Source of the DNA: Macrothele yani
Lineage: Eukaryota; Arthropoda; Arachnida; Araneae; Macrothelidae
Assembly (NCBI GenBank): GCA_039090855.1
Contig: CM076997.1
Location: forward strand, 163,462,709-163,526,708
DNA: 64,000 nt
Direction of reading: 5' to 3'
In this document: piece by piece, positions 34,624-45,290 of the stretch
Layout: each line of letters opens with the position of its first letter
Position numbering within the stretch: position 1 is the stretch's first letter
The notes under the pieces: model-generated
Seen by the model: the letters and a program-made list of their open reading frames with translations, nothing else
Databases searched by the model: none
Told to the model about the DNA's origin: nothing
Made by a program: the position numbers and the translations under genes

Positions 34624-34839
34624 TATTTTCACAACACCAAAAAGAAGGAATGGTAAAAGTGAAGACTTACACGTTTTCCTTTTCTTTCTGTTAGGTGTTG
34701 CAACACATGAGGGCAATGATCTTTCAGGTCTATGACGTATGAGTCAAACGTACAGGAATTTTCACTAGCTTGACCCTCCCAAAGAATGAGTCATATTTTG
34801 CAACACACTCTATTTAGAAACATGACATGTGGTTCACAG

Positions 34840-35095
34840 CGTTCCTTAATTCATGGGAATGTAGCACTATTCACAATAAATGCTTGAAATGTTCTTCAGC
34901 GATATCCAAACACACTGGAACGCTACGCTGCATAATATCGAAGCTCCTCCGCAACATGTCCTCATCAGTAGTCCTGATTGTTGCACTGATATTACGTTCT
35001 AAAACACTTTACCCAGTTTCTTGTGACAAACGTCGTAGTGACACATCTTCGGTGATGCCAGAAGATTGGGCTTCACACCAATATGGACGACGTTG
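34840..35095 (-). pseudogene. Mariner-type transposase C-terminal fragment
   Basis: The minus strand reads RNISATIRTTDEDMLRR, then a diverged stretch ending CLDIAEEHFKHLL. This matches the pattern of the C-terminal end of mariner-superfamily transposases (R I xx A I xxx I TxDML RxxW xx xxR LDxC). No catalytic motifs remain and no terminal repeats were found. Confidence 0.4.
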
Positions 35096-35730
35096 ATTGT
35101 CTATATTGGTACCACTCTCTATATGAAAAAAGTATTTGCCGGAAAGGAGGATGGAAAAAGATGTATAATTGTTCTTCCGCACAGCGCGTAATAAATAACT
35201 ACTACTTCAGCAACGAAATGTTTGCTGAATGTTACTGTCGGTTGCCCCAAAACCTGCTGAGCGACTTCGTGTGCTCTTCCTTAAAGGGGCGGGTGACGCA
35301 TGAGTCCAATCAAGCAGCGAAAAGTTTGCCGGCGTGTTTCAATTGGGAGAACAGCCACCCCGGTGTAAAAAGTTGAGTGTGCAACTCCGGCTGTCAGCAA
35401 AAGAAAGGTTACAGCGCTTTAATTCGGTTTCAAATTTTTTGTGCAGCATTTGTTCTTGTCAGGTTGTCTCGTCATTGACTATGTTGAGTACGCCGCTTGA
35501 TCAGATCGTTTCAGCAGCATTTGCCCTAGTTAACATGTAAAAGAGATGTATGTAGAATTTCCCCTTTTCAGATCATAAGAGAAACTCTCAAACCATGATT
35601 TCTTTCAGGTGTACGACCTTTCTGCTTTCCTGTTGACAGTCGAATATTCCAAACATAAGAAATTCCAACACGGAATTTTAAACCGTTCTTTGCTGGGTAA
35701 CTTATATTGGCAAAATGGGCAGTGTCCCCT
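35096..35730. other. Unassigned DNA
   Basis: No recognisable domain was found. It ends at the target duplication of the following SINE. Confidence 0.45.
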
Positions 35731-35743
35731 GAAAGCAAGAATC

Positions 35744-35964
35744 GTCACCCGTAGGCACATTGGTCTAAGCGATGGCTTCTGATCATTCGTCCGAGATGGG
35801 TCCTGGTTCAAATCCCGGTACGTCATGGATGTTGTGTTTGTCTTACGGCATTTGCTCTTTCCCTTTCCTGGAGCCAATGGCCCTAAATTAGGGATGGGAG
35901 ACTGTTTATAGCCCATTGCGTTGCTCACGGTGGTCGTTAAACCCCCAGTCACAAAAAAAAAAAA
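35744..35964 (+). repeat. tRNA-derived SINE, family S1, with 13-bp target duplication
   Basis: Box A-like (TTGGTCTAAGCGATGG) and box B (GGTTCAAATCCC) are followed by the S1 body and an A-rich tail (12 A at 35953-35964). It is flanked by a 13-bp direct repeat GAAAGCAAGAATC at 35731-35743 and 35965-35977. This is direct sequence evidence for LINE-mediated insertion and gives the exact element length, 221 bp. Confidence 0.9.
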
Positions 35965-36059
35965 GAAAGCAAGAATCTGTCCTTTCACTGTGACACAGAA
36001 GTCTGGGTTGTATCATGTTGTTACAATTTCTGCCCGTTTCCCTCTTACTCATCTTCCTG

Positions 36060-36660
36060 TCAATTTGGGAAGGTTCACAAGATAGAAGTTTGGGTACTCC
36101 ATCAACTGACAGTTGAGCACATAGCAAATCGCATGATCGCATGCGTTTCTCAGTTTTGCACATGACCAAGCTGGGATGGTATTGTGATAGGTGATGAGAA
36201 ATGGGCACTGTATGATAATGGCAGAGCCCGGGAACAGTTACTGAACCCAAAACAGATATCCGTGCCGACACCCAAAGCCGGCTACAGCCGCGTGAGGTCC
36301 TGCTGTTTGGTGAGATATGTCGAGCGTCTTGGGTTTAGAGCTGCTACAGGAATACACCACTATCAGCGCCGAGGTGTACTGCCATCAGCTTGACGATCTG
36401 CACCCATCGCTCACGTCGAAACAAGCACTGTTGAACCGCCAGAGCGTCCTCCTACCGAAGCATGGAGAGGCACCTCAGACAGAACGGGTAACCTGTCACA
36501 AAGTCAGAGACCTGTGCTTAGAGCTGCTGTCGCACACGGCCTTTTCCCGGAACATTGCCCGAAGCGACTACCACCTTTTCCGGTCGTTTTAGTATTTCCC
36601 GGACGAACAGCGGTTCACGGGACGCGATCGTCATCGTTATTGTAAATATGATAGTGAGTT
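36060..36660 (+). pseudogene. Mariner transposase remnant
   Basis: Plus-strand frames contain WVLHQLTVEHIANRM, IVIGDEKWALYDN (first catalytic aspartate), SAEVYCHQLDDLHPSL, a degraded region where the second aspartate should be (LLPKHGEAPQ in place of LLQHDNARPH), then ARSDYHLFRSF (third aspartate of the D34D type) and a TAG followed by YFPDEQRFTG. The N-terminus is not seen. A SINE lies about 100 bp upstream. Confidence 0.75.
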
Positions 36661-37178
36661 ACTTCATCAAAATCGTACGTGACTCACTTCGACATCGTTG
36701 AAGAAGAGGTTTGGAAGCATTTAAAATAGCCCAGCCAGCTATTTCAAATGCTTCCTCACCTCTTCTTCATTTATATAAAACCATCCCACAAAACATGAAG
36801 AAATTTCGACATTTTGAGAAAAAAAGAACACGAAAAAAAGCAACAATTTCCCATTCAATAAAGTGAGTCACGCAAGATTTTGAGTTCTGAAATTATGGGA
36901 AACCCAACTGTGTTACGTCTTACCTCATCTTTGGATGAGGGTGACGAGCAATATGTGCACCCTCGTTTACTGGTTCAAACTGTTGTTTTAAAACAGAATT
37001 ACTATTAAACCCTATTTTAGAGGAATTTTGGTCCCCTAATCCATCTTTTTAACAAAATGAGTTACTGATTTGTTTCACTTTTATGGGCTCCACTTTGACA
37101 TGACTTGAGACCTTTGGTATTAGAGATAAAAAAAATGTTTGGTCATTAGATGGCGGTATAGAAACTAATAAAAAAACT
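36661..37178. other. Unassigned DNA, possibly mariner 3' flank
   Basis: An inverted pair near 36705-36770 (GAAGAAGAGGTTTGG and CCTCACCTCTTCTTC) forms a hairpin. No other feature was recognised. Confidence 0.35.
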
Positions 37179-37372
37179 TATTTGTGTACAAGACGCCACA
37201 GATTTTACGAATACGGTCTTACCCACTTAGTTGTGTACACGACGCCACAGGTTTTACAAGGACGGTCTTACCTATTTGTTTGTGTTCAAGACGCCACAGA
37301 TTCGGCAAGGACGCTCTTACCCCCTTATTTGTGTACAAGACGCCACAGATTCTACAATGACAGTATCCAACA
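37179..37372 (+). repeat. Minisatellite, ~49-bp unit, four copies
   Basis: The unit contains TTGTGTACAAGACGCCACAG and ACAAGGACGGTCTTACC. Four copies follow head to tail with a few differences each. The array runs directly into a mariner transposase C-terminus, and the frame through the array stays open. Confidence 0.85.
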
Positions 37373-37430
37373 GATGCTCAAACGATGGCGGCAGTTCCTC
37401 CAAAACGATGGCGTATACATGTTAGACTGA
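37340..37430 (+). pseudogene. Mariner transposase C-terminal tail
   Basis: The frame ends FYNDSIQQMLKRWRQFLQND and then VYMLD before the stop at 37430. It matches the mariner ending pattern (FY xx GI xx L xxRW xx xx DG xY). The preceding codons are replaced by the 49-bp minisatellite. Confidence 0.55.
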
Positions 37431-37779
37431 TCTGCACTTGTTTACACAATAATTAGCACTTTTATGTTGCCTTGCATTTGGACACCTTACTCTCTTTCCA
37501 ACCCAATATTACCTGTCGTGCACAGCAGGAGCATCACAGCTGAAATTCAAGAAATTGCGGGTTGTTCACATAAAAAATTCGTATGCAAATATTCACGTGC
37601 AAATTTGGCTTGCTGCGTAGGTCATGATGAAAGCGTCAAAGATCAGGCTGCCGGCAGTTATTTTGGTTTTTTCGTGAAAGGAACACAAGTTACTAGTATA
37701 ATTTTATTTTTAAAATCAGAGTAATGCCAATAATGTACAGCCCGAGTAAAGACCGATCAAAGTATTAAGAGACAGGTCC

Positions 37780-38573
37780 CTTTACAGCCGCGGCGTTGCG
37801 GAGGACGATACAGAAGTTTAAAGACACTGCAGAAAAGGGTATAATGTCGAAGAAAGGACATCCGCCAGTTTTCCAAAATGTGGTAGATGAAGTTGCAGTT
37901 GCCAGTGCCGACAGGACAAGGCGGAGCACACACTCTCACAGCAGAGTGGTGTTCAGACAGTTACAGCTCCCGTGGTCAATAGGTCCGTAAAGTGCTGATG
38001 TCTATAGTGGTATGTATAGTATCTGTAAAGGATATATGCAACTCAAGAACTGCAACCGGAAGGCAAGAAGCAAAGGTTGGACTTCGCTCTCCAGTTGCTG
38101 GCTGAGATGGTGCGTGTCAGCCTGTGACTTTGTGCTATCTCGTGGTCATATGGGGCACAATTCACTATTACTCGCGCTGTGAACTCGCAGAAGGGTGGAA
38201 TATGAGGAAACTTGAATAGCCGGCTGCTATTCACGAAAAACCTCTACAGAGTCCATATATCATGGTATAGTGTGGCTTCACAGCAGATTTCATCATTGCA
38301 TCATATTTCTTCTAAAGCACCACAACCCAGGGCTTGGTAAGATACGGTATAACGAGTAACAGCATGCATGGTATTCACTCTTTTCAGGAACTGAAAGACA
38401 GAGTTTATCTTGAATGCATATGCTATCTCTCAGATCTGATAAGGAGTGTCAGACGTGAAGCGGCCAACATCAATCGCGACATGATGCGAGCAGCCGTGTC
38501 ACATGCCGATCTTCTTTTGCAGCATGTCATCTCTTTTGATGCTCTGCATATTGAGTGGATTTTGTGCTGAAGT
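37780..38573 (+). pseudogene. Mariner-superfamily transposase, heavily decayed
   Basis: At the 5' end a frame gives RRTIQKFKDT, then GHPPVFQNVVDEVAVA and HSRVVFRQLQLPW, which is the N-terminal DNA-binding and linker pattern. At the 3' end a frame gives ELKDRVYLE and then a stretch ending ANINRDMMRAAVSHA and HVISFDALHIEWILC, which is the C-terminal pattern. The catalytic middle is unreadable because of multiple frameshifts. No terminal repeats were identified. Confidence 0.65.
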
Positions 38574-38723
38574 GTTTTTTTTTCAGTTTAAAAACTAAAC
38601 TTCATAAACATCTTTATGACACCAAAAATTAAAACAAGAGAAAAGTATGACGTGAGTAAGATAAAATTGAGAAGAAATAACAAGTTGTTAAAAACCATTG
38701 ATTTCTGTACCCATGATTATATA

Positions 38724-39572
38724 CACTGCGCAAAACAGTTAGGGGATATCATAGTTTTGATATGAACTACTGACATCAACTGTTTGTATGCTAAGAGAAA
38801 TTGAATGAAAGTGATTAGAATGAAATGTTTGCACATTTACAAACACCTGAGTAGGCAAAATCTTTGTGTGACGTTAAAAAGGGCGTGTTTCAGTCAACGA
38901 ATGAAAAGTGACATGTATCATACGATCAGGATAAAAACGACTCGCATGCTTTGAATGTGTGTTATTGACGAATGTGATGTCCGAACAACTGGATTTTCCC
39001 GAATGAGTAGCCTTGATGGACATCGGTCGCTTAGAAGCAGGTCAACCCCAATCACAAGTAGCGAAAGCCATTGGAGTGTCTCAAAGCATGATTTCCAGAC
39101 TTTGGAATCGGTTTTCAGATAGCGGAAATGTAAGGCGAAGACCAGGGCAAAGTCGTAGGAAAGCAATATCAAGAAATGAGGATAGGTTTTTAACACTGAC
39201 TGCCAGGAGAAACCGGAGTATGTACACCGCTCTTCTGCAACGCGGACTCCGTACGGCTACTGGCACAAATGTTTCAACTCAAACTGTTTGGAACTGAATC
39301 CACAGTGTTGTTATGTATGCTCAACGACCTATGGTATGTGTTTCTTTAACCGCGCGCCACCGTGCTTCCCGCAGACTTTGGGCGCAGGACTATGCCGATT
39401 GGAGAAGAAATGAATGTAGCAATATTCTCTTCTCAGACGAGTCGCGCTTTACTGTACATTCTGACAATAGGCGACTCGTCATTTGAAGGGAACGAGGTAC
39501 TTGTAACAACCCATTATGTCACTCACAGTTTTCATTCAAAACTACGTTATCCCCTAATTGTTTTGAGCAGTG
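38724..39572 (+). mobile_element. Tc1-like transposon, internally deleted (Tc1-e)
   Basis: The ends CACTGCGCAAAACAGTTAGGGG and the complementary GAGCAGTG are flanked by TA. The terminal inverted repeat is about 40 bp (TTAGGGGATAxCxTAGTTTTGA on both ends). The total is only 849 bp, against about 1.2-1.4 kb for full-length relatives in this window. The missing part is the 3' half of the transposase gene. Confidence 0.9.
39016..39500 (+). pseudogene. Tc1 transposase N-terminal half
   Basis: The ATG at 39016 (MDIGRLEAGQPQSQVAKA) starts a helix-turn-helix domain with SQSMISRLWNRF, GNVRRRPGQ and TGTNVSTQTVWN, then a stop. In other frames MYAQRPMVCVSLTARHRA, LFSDESRFT (first catalytic aspartate) and VIWRERGT follow. 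The frame then runs straight into the right terminal repeat, so the second aspartate and the glutamate are deleted. Confidence 0.8.
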
Positions 39573-39574
39573 TA

Positions 39575-40090
39575 TATTCAATAAATGTGACATACACTAT
39601 GCACTTCTAAAATATTTTTTTTACTGAGAATAATCGTTCAGTTTTATTAATATGAAAATGGAACTGTTTGGCAAAATGTCATCCAAGCACTCTAAGAGAT
39701 TGCGCCCCCCCCTAGAACGATACATAGTAGTCTTTCTAGCAGCTCCTCAAGATCTGAACTGCTGGCGAAGACACTGCGTTACAATAAACAGAATACACAT
39801 GTTATACCTGAGATGCGGATTTTACGAGTCAGCCAGCTCACTGAATCTTTTTTAATGGAGCTATCTTGTAGATCGTAAGTGTACCAATGGATGTCTGTCT
39901 AAGGTTGATTTTTCTTGCATCATTAACTATATTAACCTTGGATTTGATCTTAACTAGTGCATGGATAGAGCGTTCTTCTTCGAACACGTCCTGCAGCATT
40001 ATAAGGACCAATCTGCGCATGCAGGTTTAGCAATATTATCCCAAAACATTGAGTCCTTCATCTCACTGGAAGGACCGGTCGGATATAACA
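39575..40090. other. Unassigned DNA
   Basis: No recognisable family was found. Confidence 0.45.
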
Positions 40091-40092
40091 AT

Positions 40093-40597
40093 CGGGATGA
40101 CAGCGGCCTAGTGGTTAGACCAATCTCCTTACGACCAGTTGGCAGCGTGATAAATTCCATTTAGGTTGAGCTGCTCCGAACTCCTTGACCCTCAAGTATT
40201 CGGCCACCCACAATAAACAAGGTCCTCTGTTCTCTCCACGACCCTCTCTCTCTTCCCAGGAAGCATTTTTTGTGACATCGTAGTCTGGTACTCCAAGCTA
40301 TATTGATCCGAACTTTTAATCTGTTATTCCCACTTTTAGGACTTGTCTATCCCCTACCGTATCTGAGCCATTAGCTTCAATCTGTTGTAACTTTTTTTCT
40401 CATATGTAGCACAAAAGCCCCATAGGACATAGGTAGTTCCGTCTAAACTGTACTTGTGGTTGCAAACCTTTCAAAAATTGCTAGATTCTGTGGGCTTTTA
40501 GCACTATTCACAAGGGTTGTGGCCGTGTGAAAGCCCCTGCCTCTTCTTCCAAAAAACACACAAAAATATAAATAAATAAATAAAACAAAAAATCTTT
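40093..40597 (+). repeat. Probable tRNA-derived SINE, family S2
   Basis: An A-box-like GCGGCCTAGTGGTTAGACC begins the segment. The B box is degraded. A ~500-bp body ends in an (AAAT)n-type tail (ATAAATAAATAAATAAAAC). A Pol III head plus a simple-repeat tail suggests a SINE, but no second copy in the window confirms it. Confidence 0.45.
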
Positions 40598-40680
40598 ATT
40601 CAGTAAACAACCAATAGCTAAATTGTATTTGAAATGACGTTACGATCTCGCAAATTGAAAAATGCTAGTAAATGTTTTAG

Positions 40681-41285
40681 TTTTTTACGCTTTCCAAACG
40701 TAGGTTGAAGAAGCGCATATGCTTCAGCTTTGTCCTTCTGTCCGTCCGTCCGTCAGCACGATAACTCGCGTAAAAATGATTCGATTTCGATGAAATTTTA
40801 GCATGCGTTAGGCGACCACCTGCTGATGAACCCTTTTGAACATGGGACAAATGGGGTTAAAGGTCACGACATAGGAGCGGGATCCATTCCATTTCCCTTA
40901 TGCGTCATAACTTGCGTAAATATAATTCGATTTCAATGACATTTTAGTATGTGGTAGGGAACCATCTGGGGACTACCTCTATTGAAAATGAGTGAAATGG
41001 GGTCAAAGGTCAAGACATAGGAGTGAAATTTATTCCATTGCCCTTATGCGCTATAACTTACGTAATACTGCTTCGATTGAGACAAAACTTTTCATATTGT
41101 TCCGGAAGCATACTTTACCGGTTCTGTTGAATATCATCGAAATAGGGTCAAAGGTCGGTTCATAGGAGCGAGATTTATTCTACAGCCATTATCCTCATAA
41201 CTTGAGTAATAGCTTGAGTAACGATTTCTGGTATGTTGGAAAGCTTATCATAATCAATGCATTGCATGATTTTACTAACTTGTTT
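40681..41285 (+). repeat. DR1-bearing repeat, copy 2
   Basis: This copy starts TTTTTTACGCTTTCCAAACGTAG and ends ACTAACTTGT. Three internal units of about 146 bp carry receptor-type boxes at 40854-40866 (GGGTTAAAGGTCA), 41000-41012 (GGGTCAAAGGTCA) and 41145-41157 (GGGTCAAAGGTCG). It includes a short inverted pair ACGCTTTCCAA (5' end) and TTGGAAAGC (3' end). There is no ORF. It faces copies 3 and 4 in opposite orientation. Confidence 0.8.
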
Positions 41286-42604
41286 GATATGGAACAACAT
41301 TTTATTCCGGAGGGCGAGGACGTCCTGCAATCAGAACTCCAGATCCCTTTAAATATTCAGATCAGAAAAACAGCAGGATAAAAAAATAGTCAAAGCAATT
41401 ACTGGTTTCTATTCTCAATCATAAGATTTCAAAGCAGCTCGGCAAATGACAAGACAACACTTAGTAAATAGGATAAATATATTCTGTTAATTTCGTCATC
41501 TCGAGATTTCTGCGGATTCCATGCAAAATCATTTCGGGTTCATTAGCTTTTCGTAACACGACGAGTGTCCCTTCGACCTTACATAAATTTGATAAATTTT
41601 TGCATAATTACTACCGGGTAAACGTCAAGGAAACGGCATCGCAGTTCAAGTGAGTCTCCTCCTGGGCAGATATAATGAATGTTTGTGCTTGAAGAGTTCC
41701 CTTTGATGATATGTGCGTCAGTACCAGCTAATTGCTTAATTAGTCCATTTCCCATCTGACCACTTGCGAACGCAGGGGAGAATTTCAATTGCTTTTCATC
41801 GAGTGTGAACCCGATGCCTCGGAAAATGAATAACGTTCATTTCCCTTCGTTCAATTAACGCTCAACAATGAACGTCTCCTCTTCTCCAAAGACGACTTTC
41901 CCCTTATTACACGAGAAATTCCAATTACGGCTAATAGCCGCTTTCTTGTTATGCCATCCCATTCTCACGGAGTACTGTTTCAACTGCTTCTCCACTAAAA
42001 AAACCTATAACTATAACAGGAGCAATTAGTCTTCAGAGATAACAATTTATAGACGCCTGAGGAAAACCACTCTTTAACAGTACATGACCAAAGTGCAGTA
42101 AAAAAAATAAAAAAGGCGGCGGAAAATGTGTACGTTTTCCTCAATATGTTGCCAGTTCTTAATTTCACCTTCTCTATACATTGTATCTTAGATACACAAC
42201 ATATTTATCAGTCAAAATAAGTACTATTTAATGAACTTTCCTTAAAGAAGTTGAGCTCCATGAAGTGAACAAACCATAGAAGTTGTTCCCATTGTGCTTC
42301 AATAATGCACGCTAAACTGTTAAAAACTGTAGCTGGAGGAGAACTGATATTTTAACTTAACAAATATAGAATACTGATTCGCAGTGCAAATAGCAGATGG
42401 AAAAACGGCTACTGCCTTTAAATATGATAACAAAGTGACTAAGAAAACCAAGTTCATTACCTTTTTCTACAATTCGCACCGTTCAAAGAAGGGTGGTTGA
42501 GGCTAACTTACCTTGGGGAATTCTACGGAGTTCACGAAGACAAAAAATATATAAACTGTCTGATATAATTCACGCAGCGAGGGTAGAAAAAGAACAGTGA
42601 TGTG
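41286..42604. other. Unassigned DNA between inverted DR1-repeat copies
   Basis: No coding domain was recognised. A small inverted pair (AACGTTCATT and AATGAACG) lies near 41830-41872. If the flanking repeats are ends of one element, this would be its interior, but nothing here supports a transposase. Confidence 0.35.
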
Positions 42605-43130
42605 TGATAAACAAGTTAGTAAAATCATGCAATGCATTGATTATGATACGCTTTCCAACATACTAGAAATCATAAAATGGCTGTGGAATAAATCTCACTC
42701 CTACGCCTTGACCTTTGATCCCATTTCGATTATATTCAACAGAACTGGTTCAGTATACCTCCGAAATAACATGATAACGTTTTGTCGCAATCGAAGCAAT
42801 TTTACGTAAGTTATGATGCCTAAGGGCTATGGAATGGATCCCGCTTATTTGTCCTAACCTTTGACCCAATTCGCCCATTTTTAATAGGATTCGTTCCCAT
42901 GTGCAGGCCCCTACAACATACTAACATTTCATCCAAATCGAAACATTTTTACGTAAGTTATAACGCATAATGGCGATGGAAGTGATCCCGCTCCTATGTC
43001 CTCACCTTTGACCCCATTTCGTTCACTTTCAATAGGGTTCCTTCCCAGGTGATTCCCTTCCTCATACTAAAATTTCATCGAAATCGAACGATTTTTACGC
43101 GAGTTATCGTGCAGACGAACATACGCACAC
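42605..43130 (-). repeat. DR1-bearing repeat, copy 3
   Basis: The reverse orientation relative to copy 2 begins ACAAGTTAGTAAAATCATG and runs through three units to ATCGTGCAGACG. Boxes on the plus strand read TGACCTTTGATCC (42710-42722), TAACCTTTGACCC (42855-42867) and TCACCTTTGACCC (43002-43014). The outermost ACGCTTTCCAA end is missing. Confidence 0.8.
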
Positions 43131-43270
43131 AAAGCGTGACGTAATGAGGCAGATGGGAATCACGGCAATCTGCTAGCAAAAGTGTGACGTCATAAAACTT
43201 TAATAGGATCCGCGCATTTGTTTGACTGCTGACGTCATGAAAATACAGGTAACGCCATCTTTTTTCTTCC

Positions 43271-43576
43271 CAATTAATGCGTTCCCAAGGATGAAAATTT
43301 GAACATCGAATAAAATAGCTTCATTTTATAACTTGGAATACCGAATATTTTCTAAAACATAACCATATTTATGCAATCCAACATCTGTTTGTCTACTGAC
43401 GTCATCAAAGTACAGGTCGCGCCATCCTTTTTCTGGTTTCAACACCACCAAAGGAAAAGTTATTAATTTTTAATATAATTATGGTTATGTTGTAGAAAAT
43501 ATTAAGTATTCCAAGTTATATTAAGAAGTTATTTTAATCGATGTTCAAATCTTCATCCTTGGGAACATATTAATTG
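43271..43576. repeat. MITE-like inverted repeat
   Basis: Arms of about 105 bp (from CAATTAATGCGTTCCCAAGG at 43271 and the complementary end at 43576) match closely by eye. They surround a centre containing a TGACGTCA motif (43397-43404). Two more TGACGTCA motifs lie just upstream at 43185 and 43230. There is no ORF. It sits between two DR1-repeat copies. Confidence 0.7.
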
Positions 43577-43639
43577 TGAAGGAAATGTGTACAAAAGTTT
43601 TTCCATTGGAAGTATAGGAAGCAAAATTACTTGACGTCC

Positions 43640-44014
43640 ACCTTAATAATATGGGATAAGGGCGATGAAATGGATCGCAATCCTATGTCCTGACCTTTGA
43701 CCTCATTTCGTCCATTTTCAATAGGGTTCGTCCCCAGGTGGTCCGCTACCACATTGTAAAATTTCATTGAAATCGAACCATATTTACGCAAGTTATGACG
43801 TATAAGTGCAATGGAATGGATCCCGCTCATACGTCGTGACCTTTGACCCCATTTGTCCCATTTTCAATAGGGTTCGTTCCCAGGTTGTCCCCTACCACAT
43901 ACTAAAATTTCATCGAAATCGAACCATTTTTACGCCAGTTATCGTGCGGACGGACGTACGGAAAAGCTGGAGTATATACGCTTCTTCAACCTACGGTTGG
44001 AAAGCGTAAAAAAA
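43640..44014 (-). repeat. DR1-bearing repeat, copy 4
   Basis: Reverse orientation; it retains two units and the intact terminal end (AACCTACGGTTGGAAAGCGT, 43988-44007). Boxes read TGACCTTTGACCT (43691-43703, an ideal AGGTCA direct repeat with one-base spacing) and TGACCTTTGACCC (43837-43849). The 3' portion is missing. Confidence 0.8.
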
Positions 44015-44560
44015 GGTGAGTGTTGTTAACATTACATTGAACAATACAGGCAACGCAACTTTAGAGTCGTTTGTTACGTCTACTCTTGTGCCTTGAATGC
44101 TTTCCATGGAACAGAAGGCAGTCAGAAATATCTCTGTAAATGAAAATTCGTAAAGCGGATTTCGAGGAGGTTAGCACCCCACTGACCAATACCGTTCTGA
44201 CTGATAAAAGGAACTAAATTTAGAACAAATTATCTGGTAATTTTAATGTAAGCGTCTTTCACAAGTAAAATACAGCGGCGGCAGAAAAAAGAATCTCACT
44301 AAAGAAAGAACATGTTTGTAGATGAACGGATATAATATTTTCACTGGTTTTTTTTTTTTTTTTTTTTTTTTTTCACAAATTGAAATTAATGCGTTTCGCG
44401 TTATCAACGGGAAAGTAATATACGTTTCATAAACAAGATAAAAAAAAACGAACGTGTGTTTTCTCCAAAGAAAAATTTTGGTGTCTCTTCCGCTCGGTCG
44501 TTCGTGACTAAAAGCATTAAACTTTGCATTGCAATCCGAAAAAGGACATGGTGGTATTGA
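44015..44560. other. Unassigned DNA with a ~26-bp poly(T) tract
   Basis: A poly(T) run at about 44348-44373 could be the A-tail of a minus-strand retroposed sequence, but no recognisable body adjoins it. Confidence 0.4.
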
Positions 44561-44574
44561 CAAAATGGCAACTC

Positions 44575-44755
44575 CGTGAGCTATAGGCAATAGGTCATCC
44601 CTAATTTAGAGCCACTGGTTACCTGAAAGGAACACGGATAGTGTTGTAAGATGAACAAAATTTCCATGCCTCACCGGAATTTTATCCCGGATCCATCTCA
44701 AACTAACGGTCAGAAGCTGCTGCTTAGATCACTGCGCCATCATGGGGGGCTAGGC
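44575..44755 (-). repeat. tRNA-derived SINE, family S1, minus strand
   Basis: Read on the minus strand it shows ATGGCGCAGTGATCTAAGC (A-box region), a B-box-like region ATAAAATTCCGG, then the S1 body with TCTAAATTAGGGATGACC and CCTATAGCTCACGG. It is more diverged than the copies at 32023 and 35744. Confidence 0.6.
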
Positions 44756-45014
44756 ATTTTCTACAGGAACAGAGAGCGTTTGAGAAGTAAGACAACAAGG
44801 ATTGTGCAAAAAAACACAACGCAGCTCCTGCAATAAATAAAACGCTCAGCTTTTGTTTTTGCAAAAGAGTTTCGAGCAACACATTTCTTCTGGAATTGAA
44901 TAAAACTACAATTTATGACATATTTACACATACATACATATTCCTAAGCTGTTCTCACAGATTCAAGGAAAGCTTATCTGCTAGACTGCAGTTTAAAACT
45001 GATGGAACTGTATT

Positions 45015-45290
45015 TTACTTAGTGTTGATACATTAGACGCCTCCATTTACACTGATCTCGGCACACAATTCGAGCTTCACTGACATCACCCACACGCCTC
45101 ACATACAAGTTTTTGTGCTTTTTACTCATTATCTTTTCTCGTGAAATCATTCCTGAATCTGGCTCTCCCAACATCTCCTTATATTTCCTCTACCTTTCTT
45201 TCCTGCCAGTTGGCCAGGATAAATTCTCTTAGTGAGCCTCTCACCGACCATTCTTTCAACATGGCCAAATCACATAATTATTTGTCTCCA
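45015..45290 (-). pseudogene. RTE-like LINE C-terminus, different family
   Basis: The minus strand reads GHVERMVGERLTKRIYPGQL, AGKKGRGNIRRCWESQIQE, stop, and further on VGDVSEARIVCRDQCKWRR before LMYQH and a stop. This is the typical endonuclease-RT LINE ending (GHV xR; KRGRGRPRxRW; ARxxxxDRxxWR). The sequence is unrelated at the nucleotide level to the RTE copies elsewhere in the window. Only the last ~90 codons remain. Confidence 0.65.

Noticed and set aside
37179..37372. CRISPR-like repeat array
   Set aside because: Units are contiguous without unique spacers, and the context is a eukaryotic mariner; it is a minisatellite.
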